A DNA stretch of 64,000 bases from Barthelona sp. PCE. Its lineage: Eukaryota > Metamonada: BaSk clade. The notes beneath the pieces were generated by a model that made no database searches, was not told where the DNA came from, and saw only the letters and a program-made list of their open reading frames with translations. The stretch covers positions 124,001-188,000 of the forward strand of contig JAUFOR010000008.1 in assembly GCA_040285745.1 (NCBI GenBank), read 5' to 3'. The stretch's first letter is position 1; every line of letters starts with the position of its first letter. Position numbers and translations under genes: made by a program. Below, one piece after another: positions 56,333-64,000 of the stretch.

Positions 56333-58237
56333 TTAGTATAGAAATGAATCATAAGAAGTAAAAATCGAAACATTACATTCAGATACATAAGAACCTAAGT
56401 CAATTCTACTATGCTGCTCTTCAAATGCAGTGTGCGTTGTATTGAATGTGAGGATACTCATCTGAACATAAAAGCCGTTCCATTCAGCCGATGAATAAGA
56501 TACAAGCACGCGTGATCCTGGTGATACAATCTTCAAAGTTTCGTTGCACCCAGGTTCTTTAAACTGCTTTGGAGTGTCCAATACTACAACTAAGCCCTGC
56601 GTATCATGCGAAAAAACCTTATCGTTATAGAAGAAAGCAGCTTCCCCGATGAAAATAGGATATGCCCCTTCAGCAAACTCCACAGTGTTGTACACGTCCA
56701 CATGATCTCTGTCGGCACCATACCTAACGTACACGCATTTTCTATTGCCCCAACTACCGTAAGTAACAAAAACTTCAGAACCGCAGTATGGATTCGACCT
56801 TATGCTTAATATCTCCCTTTCAAACTTGTGATATCGTGAATTAACCACGTTTCCATCATCGTCAAGCTCATGTGCAATCAATTCCTTCTTCATGAACATC
56901 CACACACTGTTATGAACAAGCTCAACGTGATCATTACGTGCTGTCTCTCCTATACCGACACCATTAACAGACATCTCAGTGCTTGTGCCCATGCTGTGCG
57001 AACTGATAACGTGCCGGTTGTTGAATAGCGGGAACATCAAATGCCCTTTGCGTTTGCTATACATCCTCACACCATCAACGTAGAAATGATAACTTCCATT
57101 ATGCTCAGTGATACAACATAACCTCCAGCGTTGAATTCCATCATCAAAAAAGGAGTACGAATCAATCAATATATGGTCAACAAAAGCAGCAGATGGTTGA
57201 AAAAATAAAATACCATTGTTGTAAAAATCCCACACAACTTGATACGTACCAACTAACTGCTGAAGGACCTGCAACTCGCACTGGAAATAATCTAAGGTGT
57301 TCTGCAATGCAACCACTCCCTGCTGCTCAGCATACCATATAGGTCTAAACCTTGTACACATACTCTCTGTGTCTAGAGAGCTACTGTATTCCGCACAATT
57401 AACACTCACTATGTTGATTAGCGATGAACAAACGGTGTCATCCAGAATAGTATCATACGGAATAACTGAATCACTTAACCACATATAATCGATGAAATCA
57501 CCATACTCATCTCTAGGTAGCTCAAAGTCAACTAAAACCTCTTCAATGGTACCGCTATAATCAATGTTGTACGTGGCGTACCCTCCTTCTGCTCTGAAGA
57601 CGAACTTATGACCACCAGGCGTTCGATCTGTGATGACATAAGTATACTGCGAAATGGCATGGTCTTCGATCATAACCGGTGTGTTCCCGTCTTCTTCGAA
57701 CGTGAGCATGCCACAGATGGAGTTCTTTGACTCATTAATGAGAAAAGCAACATTATCCTGAACAAAAAAATAACACTCGTTACCTTTCCCAAATTCTCCT
57801 TGGCATTTAAACTCAAAAATTTCACCGTTCTCAAGATTAAGCATCTCAAACCAAAAGCAACCCTTGCCTTGTGCCCAGAACTTTTCATTAAGCAAAAATC
57901 CATCTTTGTTAAATTGAAATTGCATTTCAGGGTATTTCCGCATAATAAACTCCCCGCACACCAGCTCAAACACTTCAAGCACCTGCTGGTTGCCATTTTT
58001 AAAACAACGAAAGAATATTGTGGGATCCAAAAAGGATTGACTCAACATCAGGTCGTTTGAAAGCATATATGTCTCACATTGTGGTGGATTACTAACTATT
58101 TCACCCTCTTTGTGCTGTCCAAGAAGTTTAAAGTCATTCTGAATCAATACATCACTTGATGAAGTAAGAACTAACCATTCATTGATTCTTTCTGCTGCCA
58201 GAGCCCCTCCGCCCAGTGTTTCCCCTGCTTTCAACAT
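56333..58237 (-). CDS. Hypothetical beta-rich protein, 634 aa
   Basis: Not recognised. I start at 58237 (MLKAGETLGGG) because CATTTCACATTTTAATC directly precedes it; the frame runs on to 58744 as low-complexity poly-Met that overlaps the neighbour. The protein looks beta-strand-rich (FVFRAEGGYATYNIDYSG, SYHFYVDGVRMYS, VFVTYGSWGNRKCVYVRYG) and is probably a propeller. No membrane segment, no catalytic motif. Confidence 0.65.
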   Translation of the reverse strand: MLKAGETLGGGALAAERINEWLVLTSSSDVLIQNDFKLLGQHKEGEIVSNPPQCETYMLSNDLMLSQSFLDPTIFFRCFKNGNQQVLEVFELVCGEFIMRKYPEMQFQFNKDGFLLNEKFWAQGKGCFWFEMLNLENGEIFEFKCQGEFGKGNECYFFVQDNVAFLINESKNSICGMLTFEEDGNTPVMIEDHAISQYTYVITDRTPGGHKFVFRAEGGYATYNIDYSGTIEEVLVDFELPRDEYGDFIDYMWLSDSVIPYDTILDDTVCSSLINIVSVNCAEYSSSLDTESMCTRFRPIWYAEQQGVVALQNTLDYFQCELQVLQQLVGTYQVVWDFYNNGILFFQPSAAFVDHILIDSYSFFDDGIQRWRLCCITEHNGSYHFYVDGVRMYSKRKGHLMFPLFNNRHVISSHSMGTSTEMSVNGVGIGETARNDHVELVHNSVWMFMKKELIAHELDDDGNVVNSRYHKFEREILSIRSNPYCGSEVFVTYGSWGNRKCVYVRYGADRDHVDVYNTVEFAEGAYPIFIGEAAFFYNDKVFSHDTQGLVVVLDTPKQFKEPGCNETLKIVSPGSRVLVSYSSAEWNGFYVQMSILTFNTTHTAFEEQHSRIDLGSYVSECNVSIFTSYDSFLY

Positions 58238-58412
58238 GATTAAAATGTGAAATGCAATAAACTGAAGTTGAAAAGAAAAGAAAAAACTAATACATCTAAC
58301 GTCACTGCAATGTGATTCATCAGACCTCAAACGTGCCACTGGACATGTAGATCTTATAAAAAAGTAAATATAAGCCTCAGTCATACACACACACACTTTA
58401 TTGTGAATTGAA

Positions 58413-59729
58413 CTACCAATTAAACAAACCTTCTTCATCAGATACAGCCAGTGCATCTGACAAAGTCCTCTCGTCAACAGTACTCTTACTGTTTTCAGGT
58501 TCAAAAATGACCTCATTATCACTAACCACAAAGCTATCACCCAAAAATGCATTACTAGGTTCAACCTCTGAAAAAAGAGTAGCTTGACTAAGATTCTCAA
58601 CGTGCCCCCTCCTCCTCTCCTCTGGTTCAATCTTTGAAGCAAAATAGAAATGTCCCTCATTGTAATTTGAAGCAAAAACTCCAGTATTCGATTTTGAAGA
58701 CAATGATTGTGGAACAAAGTCATCATCATCATCATCATCATCAAAAAATTCAGGAATAGTTGATGAGGGTTTCAAAGCTGTCTTTTGTGAGGGTAAAACC
58801 TGACCGTACGAAATCTGAGAAATCGCTGATGGAACTGCCGGACTTGATGTTGGAACACCTGTAAAAACAAAGTTAGACGGTGGGGGAGGTATTGTAGACA
58901 TCATGGGGGTGTTCATAGACGGTGCTCTGTGCTTTCTTGTTGCTGAAATAGGCAGAGTTGGCATGGACGATAAAGGCATCGTCTTTGGCAATGCAGGTAG
59001 TTTTGTTGACATTGGTTGGCCCATTGTCTTCCTAACCTGCTGTTCTCTGCGCGAAACTGACCGCAGAGGGCGCAATCCAACGATTTCTACGTCTTCTGTA
59101 AGCGGTTCAAGTGGCACGTCCTCATTTGGATCAAAGGTATTGTTCTGTGGAGTTAAATCAATACCCAACATGCGTGGGACCTTATGAACCTCTCTCTCTT
59201 TACGCCTGTTACTGGAGCCTCTCTTCTTATTCGGAGCAGTACTGCTAGTATCGAACTTCAGCGTCGAAAGAATCGATCGATTTACGTCGCATGTGTAATC
59301 AATCACAGGTATTGCGAATGTGGGGGCATCTTGCACCTGATATTTTGGGATAAATCTTGAAAAAAACACACATTGGTATCTTTCAAAAGCCGGTATAATG
59401 CTGAAATGCGGACCATCCTTCCATATAGTTGGCTCCACGAACAAGACGGCGTTTGACTCCATACACAGGCCCGTTGATATCGCTAATTCAGAAGAAATGG
59501 AAGAAGTTAAAGTTTTTAGCGGAAAATGTGGATTTGGGTCAAAATTTATATGTAATATGAAGTCGTTTTTCGTTAGTTCTATGCCATTAATCGAACCAGC
59601 AAAGTAACGAACCTTCACAAGCGATGATATTGTATTAATAACGTCAATCAGTGTATTTTTAAAGTCAGATTCATTCAAAATGCCAGCATACTGTGGAAAC
59701 GCAGCTGTCAAATGCTCTTTATAGCTCAT
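58413..59729 (-). CDS. Hypothetical protein, 438 aa: folded N-terminus and long disordered tail
   Basis: Not recognised. Residues 1-160 look folded (VINTISSLVKVRYFAGSI, PTIWKDGPHFSIIPAFERYQ). From about 165 the chain is basic and then Pro/Ser-rich with PPPPS, followed by an eight-residue Asp run encoded by a (GAT)n tract (58726-58743), then an acidic tail ending DEEGLFNW. A folded head with a regulatory tail recalls Atg13, but I cannot show a HORMA domain. Short acidic W-ending tails can be AIM/LIR-like; speculative. Confidence 0.62.
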   Translation of the reverse strand: MSYKEHLTAAFPQYAGILNESDFKNTLIDVINTISSLVKVRYFAGSINGIELTKNDFILHINFDPNPHFPLKTLTSSISSELAISTGLCMESNAVLFVEPTIWKDGPHFSIIPAFERYQCVFFSRFIPKYQVQDAPTFAIPVIDYTCDVNRSILSTLKFDTSSTAPNKKRGSSNRRKEREVHKVPRMLGIDLTPQNNTFDPNEDVPLEPLTEDVEIVGLRPLRSVSRREQQVRKTMGQPMSTKLPALPKTMPLSSMPTLPISATRKHRAPSMNTPMMSTIPPPPSNFVFTGVPTSSPAVPSAISQISYGQVLPSQKTALKPSSTIPEFFDDDDDDDDFVPQSLSSKSNTGVFASNYNEGHFYFASKIEPEERRRGHVENLSQATLFSEVEPSNAFLGDSFVVSDNEVIFEPENSKSTVDERTLSDALAVSDEEGLFNW

Positions 59730-59889
59730 TTTCGAAAATTAAAAAATCGAAATGCTGTGAAAAGGTGTGAAAATATACTACGGTATGACAGGGTACCGTT
59801 ATTACACATGATAAGCCAATGAAGACTGGGAAATTCAACACTCATTTGTTATCGTTGTTCAATCCCATTTCACACAACTACTTGTACAA

Positions 59890-60599
59890 ATGCCCAGACA
59901 AAAGCTATTTCCTACTCTTTCACGAGATGAACCACGCGATCTTATTGTTCTGAGACCTCTGTTAGTATGATTATCCGCACATTTTTTTCCTAATGTCCAT
60001 TTAATGGAATTAGATTTTTGAAAATGCGGCCATTAGACCAAATTCACACTTAGATTGATGCTCTTGCTGAAAAACAAAAGGAACTCCAAGAAATTTTGGA
60101 TGAACTATGTCTTGTTAACAACAGTATCACACCTGGCTTCAAAACTGCACGAGGCAACCCCATCGAACAAGAACGTGAGGACATATCAGATATTATTGCC
60201 TACCTCTCAGAAGATATAGAATTGGAAGAAAAACAATTCCCACAACTCCTTCAAGAAGCTGTTGAACTTCTTGACAGTGGTAGAACCTCATCGGGCCTCA
60301 GAACTTGTATCAGACGTGATCCTGAATTGCTTGAATTTGCCAAGGAAGTTGGATTTATTAACGAGAAAACTGTTCCACTTGTCCCCCTTAAGGGTAGAGT
60401 TGTGGCTTCTCAAGAAGTTGAGTCAGAAGATGAGGAGAAGGATGAGGAGAAGAAGCCCAAAAAGAAGTCAAAGAAGCGCAAGAAGAGAGATGATGAAGAG
60501 GATGAGGATGAGCGTTTTGACGAAGTAGATGCACTTGATGAAATCAGGAAATCTAAGAAAAAGTCAAAAAAATCAAAAAAGAAGAAGGGTAAGAAGTGA
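59890..60599 (+). CDS. Lys/Glu-rich small protein with one intron
   Basis: Exons 59890-59964 and 60054-60599 encode 206 aa. The main frame has no ATG; the first exon (MPRQKLFPTLSRDEPRD...) supplies it, after TTTCACACAACTACTTGTACAA. The middle is helical (KQKELQEILDEL, AYLSEDIELEEKQFPQLLQE). The tail is alternating acidic and lysine-rich (EEKKPKKKSKKRKKRDDEED, then KSKKKSKKSKKKKGKK), as in nucleolar or RNA-binding proteins. Function not assigned. Confidence 0.75.
59965..60053 (+). other. Predicted 89-nt spliceosomal intron
   Basis: Donor GTATGA, acceptor CACACTTAG, phase 0. Unspliced, the frame stops at TGA inside the donor. CCGC/GCGG plus ATTTT/AAAAT (59975-59985 with 60021-60029) form a bulged stem drawing the ends together, a parallel to the palindrome in the AlaRS intron. 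Confidence 0.72.
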
Positions 60600-60793
60600 T
60601 AAATGTGTAAAAGCAAGAATTTTTTAAAGGTTTCGTTTTTTTTCTTCTACATTCAATAAATATTGAGCAGTTTTTGACTCTTTAATGCCTACTGTGCTCC
60701 ATATGTTGATCTTCTTTCAGTAGCAACTTTCTTCCAGCACTGTTTCACTTTTAATACCATTTCTTGCATTTATTTTAACACAATTCAACAACA

Positions 60794-63610
60794 ATGGACG
60801 AAATTGTGCAGCAATTAGGGATTGCACTAAGTGAGAATGCTTCAAAAGAAGAAGAAAAGGCAGCATTAGAATACCTTGATGAAATTCAGACTCAAGAGGG
60901 CTTTTGGAGGTTGGCTTTTGAGAACTACAGCCCAGACCACGATGAGAACCTCACTTTCTGGTTACTTCAAGGTATAGCACGATCAATGGAGGAGGAACTA
61001 CCAACTGTTGATTATGACGTACGTGAAGAAGCCAGAGACATGCTCATCGGGCTCATTCAGTCCTTTGACGATGATACACCTCTACCATATATCACTAAAT
61101 CTGCAAAAGCACTTGTTCATGTTGTTATTAACATGTTTTTATCTGGATGGGATGGTGCATTCAACGACCTGTTAGAGATTTCTCAGTCCTCAGAGGTATT
61201 CCTACGTCTTTTTATTGAATTTTGGACCATTTTTGAGAGTGATGTAGTTGCTTATCAGTATCTAACAACTTCACGCGATCTCATTGATAGAAACACCGAA
61301 GTCAAGAGAGTTCTGCGTGAAGCTGGCACATTAGATGATGTCTTGGACTTTTTTATTGCAGTCATAACAGCAAACATAAAGAACCCAACAGGACAAATGG
61401 TAAAACGTGCTATGGAGGCAGTGTACCAGCTCAGTGGATGGATTCCGATCGAAAAAGTGTACGGTGAGGAGTTTTTGGCTGAAGTATTCGACTGGCTACA
61501 GTATGAAGAACTACAATTCGACACTGTCCGTATTATGTGCTGTCTATTGCACCGTAGTAAGGAAGACCCCCAGCGCAAGATTGCATTCCTTCAAAGCATT
61601 GATATCACAAACTTTGTAGAACAGATCTTTGCAGCTAGCAGCGATAATTTCTGTGTTCTTTCGACTGAAATATTTGCCAATTGCATTGACCTTCAGTTCG
61701 AGTTCGTTGAGTTCTTTAAGGACCTCGGTGTGACTTGTCTTACTTGTTTCCTGAACCTCCCCAGTAACGGAGCTTTCAACTTCGAGAAGTTAGACAGTGC
61801 TTTAGAGCGTTTCTCAGCTTACGTGCGCACCGTGCTGCTCAATCTACACAGCCAAGTCATGGAATACGAGTTCTCTGCAGATGTCCTGACGGAGCAAATA
61901 CTGGACTTTGTGCTCTTTTTCAGAAACCCAGATAACTACAACGAGTTCGAGTTGGACGGCTCCCTTTCAAGCTATCAGTACTTCCGTCGTAAGCTGGAGG
62001 CAACCGTAAGTGAAGTTTTCCAGACGGTCAATTTCGACGTTGCATTCCAGTGCTACGAGGGTTTATGCGAGCGCGTACTCGCTGATGGTAACTCCGGTGA
62101 GTTGTGCGCCCTGTACGCCATCACTCGTCCCGTTACTATGTCTCTGACTAACTCAGAAAACAAAGAGGAAAGAGTGATGTTCATCAGTTCATTGCTGAGT
62201 TTGGAGATCAGTAGCGACGATGAGGTGTATACTGTCGTTGGAGCTGCTTGGTCAAAGACCTTTCAGTACTTTTTGTCGTACTTTAAGCAGTACGAAATCG
62301 ATGCCGTCCCTTACCTGGAGAATTGTATCACGCTTATCAAGGCTGGACTGCCCACACTGGATACGGTTATGGCCCGCTTCATTAGCCTCATAGACGTCAA
62401 CTACGATATGTACGAGCAGCTGTTTTTCATGTTCACTGAGATAATCAGTCACAACACAATGATTAACAACCACTTCAAGGAGAGCGAGCTGGTCGACGAG
62501 GACGAAGGTGTGTGTGAGCGCAAGAACTCAGGGTTGATCAAGTCGCTCGCCACTATATTGACGTTGGTGAAGATTGATGACTTTGAGGAACACGTTAACG
62601 CTGCGCTTATTGTTGAAAATGATTTTGTTGAGACATACAAGCGTATCTCAGACTTTATCTCAAAGTGTACGATCCCCAACCCAGACGTAAGAGGCATCAT
62701 TATCCCATTCGAACACATGAGCGAGTATGTTGTTAATCTGGTTAATATCATGATTGAGAGCTATGAGAGCGCTGATGACGAAGAAATGGAGAGCCTGCTG
62801 TCTCTGAGAGACGCTGTCAAAAAGCTAATTGAAATATTTGGAAAAGACATGCCCCTATCGATCATCAAGGGTTTCACCAATATTCTGAAGGACATTGGCA
62901 CGTGCGTCACTGCCCGCTACAGCCTCATGGTCTTGGATTGCTTCTTGAACAAGCATCTTGGTCCAGAATTCTTTGATGGATACTTCAGTGAATGCTATCA
63001 AGAACTGTTTGAGTTTGCTTGTGAGCTCTTCATGGAGAACTGCGACGGCAACTTCCTGGTTCCTGAGAACATTATTGGTGATGATGTTCGCGAGCTCATT
63101 GGATTAAAACGACAATTCGTAGCCACATTGGTTCGATTCCTTCGAGAGGGTGTTTTCGATAGCGTTGAGCTTGATGACAACTACTTCTTGTACAGAATGA
63201 TTGAGGGTGTCACTGAAAATTCGTGCAACACACTCCGTAAACAATGCCTGAATGGGTTGAGGGATTTGATGACATCCAGTGCAGAGAAAGGTGACTCAAC
63301 CTTCTTTGACATCGTTGCCACCACAGAAGTTATTTCGAGCATCTTCACCATCCCGTTTACAAAGGCCGACAAGAACACACACAGTTTTACCAGTATTTGC
63401 AGAATGATTGCCGATCTTTTTAGGACGCTATATACGTGCAACAATGATGTAGTTCAAGTAATTGGGCAGGTTATGACTGAGCTCGAAGAGTATAGCCAGA
63501 TGTCAGCGGAGATGTTTTGTGAGTATCTTGCCGATACCAAATTGTATCGTAAGAAGTGTAGTACTGCTATTCAGCGTGTTTACAAATCGTTAATGGAGGA
63601 GCGTGAATAA
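60794..63610 (+). CDS. XPOT: Exportin-T, tRNA nuclear export receptor
   Basis: 938 aa, a HEAT-repeat karyopherin. YLTTSRDLIDRNTEVKRVLREAG followed by LSGWIPIEKVY matches the conserved XPOT/Los1 passage (R-x2-I-A-R-N-T-x-I-K-D-A-M-R-E, then Y-V-S-W-I-D). FWRLAFENYSPDHDENLTFWLLQ and LPYITKSAKALVHVVINMFLSGWD fit the N-terminal importin-like/Xpo1 region. With RanGTP it binds mature tRNAs and carries them through the pore. The rest is long and less conserved, as usual. Only 3 bp separate its stop from the next gene's stop on the other strand. Confidence 0.86.
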   Translation: MDEIVQQLGIALSENASKEEEKAALEYLDEIQTQEGFWRLAFENYSPDHDENLTFWLLQGIARSMEEELPTVDYDVREEARDMLIGLIQSFDDDTPLPYITKSAKALVHVVINMFLSGWDGAFNDLLEISQSSEVFLRLFIEFWTIFESDVVAYQYLTTSRDLIDRNTEVKRVLREAGTLDDVLDFFIAVITANIKNPTGQMVKRAMEAVYQLSGWIPIEKVYGEEFLAEVFDWLQYEELQFDTVRIMCCLLHRSKEDPQRKIAFLQSIDITNFVEQIFAASSDNFCVLSTEIFANCIDLQFEFVEFFKDLGVTCLTCFLNLPSNGAFNFEKLDSALERFSAYVRTVLLNLHSQVMEYEFSADVLTEQILDFVLFFRNPDNYNEFELDGSLSSYQYFRRKLEATVSEVFQTVNFDVAFQCYEGLCERVLADGNSGELCALYAITRPVTMSLTNSENKEERVMFISSLLSLEISSDDEVYTVVGAAWSKTFQYFLSYFKQYEIDAVPYLENCITLIKAGLPTLDTVMARFISLIDVNYDMYEQLFFMFTEIISHNTMINNHFKESELVDEDEGVCERKNSGLIKSLATILTLVKIDDFEEHVNAALIVENDFVETYKRISDFISKCTIPNPDVRGIIIPFEHMSEYVVNLVNIMIESYESADDEEMESLLSLRDAVKKLIEIFGKDMPLSIIKGFTNILKDIGTCVTARYSLMVLDCFLNKHLGPEFFDGYFSECYQELFEFACELFMENCDGNFLVPENIIGDDVRELIGLKRQFVATLVRFLREGVFDSVELDDNYFLYRMIEGVTENSCNTLRKQCLNGLRDLMTSSAEKGDSTFFDIVATTEVISSIFTIPFTKADKNTHSFTSICRMIADLFRTLYTCNNDVVQVIGQVMTELEEYSQMSAEMFCEYLADTKLYRKKCSTAIQRVYKSLMEERE

Positions 63611-63613
63611 ATT

Positions 63614-64000
63614 TTATCGGAGTAACCTCAGCGTGGCATCAGACTTTGGACCCGATGAAAATGACAGTCGAGGTGGAATACTAATGGTGTTGTGCATGGG
63701 CGGATCAACCTCTCGCATGTCTTCCATGAATAAAACCTTCCTGAAATGTTCCTTAGCTTCGCGAAGTTTACGCGCTTTATCCTGCTGCTCAATATGACGG
63801 GTGAAGCCCTGAACAACAATAGGCTTTCCGCTGCTGGTGGGTAACTGCGTTTGTTGAGGTACAAATGTGCATTCCGTTTGCTTATCGGCTTCGATTCTCT
63901 GTTTCTTCGTCTGTAACTTCTGCTTCCTCCTCTTAAGCATCTCAGATATGCGCGTGTCCAGGTTTTCTGTGTCATTAACGTTAAGCGAGTACTTACTCCT
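63614..64000 (-). CDS. Partial hypothetical protein, C-terminal 128 residues
   Basis: Open from the window edge to a TAA at 63614, so the N-terminus lies outside. Visible part: a basic helix (MLKRRKQKLQTKKQRIEADK), then PIVVQGFTRHIEQQDKARKL, REAKEHFRKVLFMEDM and a Pro-rich end. It looks like a coiled cytoskeletal or ciliary protein, but I do not recognise the family. A second frame covering the same bases (63628-63975) is a shadow. Confidence 0.7.
   Translation of the reverse strand, partial: RSKYSLNVNDTENLDTRISEMLKRRKQKLQTKKQRIEADKQTECTFVPQQTQLPTSSGKPIVVQGFTRHIEQQDKARKLREAKEHFRKVLFMEDMREVDPPMHNTISIPPRLSFSSGPKSDATLRLLR

Noticed and set aside
58238-58744. N-terminal extension (poly-Met) of the 56333 gene
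   Set aside because: Met run is the GAT tract of the neighbouring gene read in another frame; the start element sits at 58237.
60096-60098. TTG as start of the Lys/Glu-rich gene
   Set aside because: The frame extends upstream to an intron acceptor, and a proper exon with ATG and start element exists at 59890.

Overview
The window is nuclear DNA of a microbial eukaryote. It is AT-rich and gene-dense, almost without introns, with genes on both strands separated by tens to a few hundred bases. The gene content is eukaryotic: RACK1, the snRNP protein SmB, exportin-T, a PTEN lipid phosphatase, a Sey1/RHD3 GTPase, a Sec1/Munc18 protein, a Vps8-like CORVET subunit, type IA topoisomerase III and eukaryotic UDP-glucose pyrophosphorylase. 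Three things point to a metamonad, most likely a parabasalid (trichomonad-like) or a relative; this is inference at moderate confidence. First, alanyl-tRNA synthetase is of the archaeal type, which is reported in diplomonads and parabasalids. Second, a pyrimidine-then-CA element such as CCTTTTCAC sits at or just before many start codons. Third, TAAA often overlaps the stop codon.

Layout. 1-15 kb: a Vps8-like gene running off the left edge, an unknown protein, a six-pass membrane protein, a Schlafen/AlbA_2 protein, an SM protein, UGP, a TPR protein and a nucleotide-sugar/triose-phosphate transporter. 15-24 kb: alanyl-tRNA synthetase with a 55-nt intron, then a Sac1-type phosphoinositide phosphatase gene cut in two by a 4,106-bp hAT-type DNA transposon. 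The transposon has perfect 117-bp terminal inverted repeats and an 8-bp target duplication. 24-36 kb: a PPC/DUF296 protein, a Skp1-like protein, RACK1, a giant polytopic protein of about 1,580 residues built from repeated D-x(3-4)-P...W-R units, SmB and several unknown proteins. 36-49 kb: a secreted GH18 protein, an acidic coiled-coil protein, an auxin-efflux-carrier-family transporter, an unknown anchored protein, beta-ureidopropionase, PTEN, Sey1 and an STPGR (ciliary type) protein. 49-64 kb: a TPR protein, topoisomerase III, an MFS transporter, a tandem pair of HAD phosphatases of which the first has lost catalytic residues, two unknown proteins, a second intron-containing gene, exportin-T and a gene running off the right edge.

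Functional themes. Many genes serve endomembrane traffic and phosphoinositide or ER biology: Vps8-like, SM protein, Sac1, PTEN, Sey1 and the nucleotide-sugar transporter. They are not arranged as operons; each appears to have its own start element. Convergent neighbours are packed so tightly that stops lie 3-17 nt apart or coding sequences overlap.

The strongest observation is the hAT insertion. Removing the element plus one target-site copy joins the two Sac1 halves in frame (358 + 1,346 nt = 568 codons). The host halves carry no other stop, so the insertion looks recent or present on only one haplotype. The transposase inside is spread over several frames, although the repeats are intact. 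Two introns with the same GTATGA donor explain two genes that otherwise lack an ATG.
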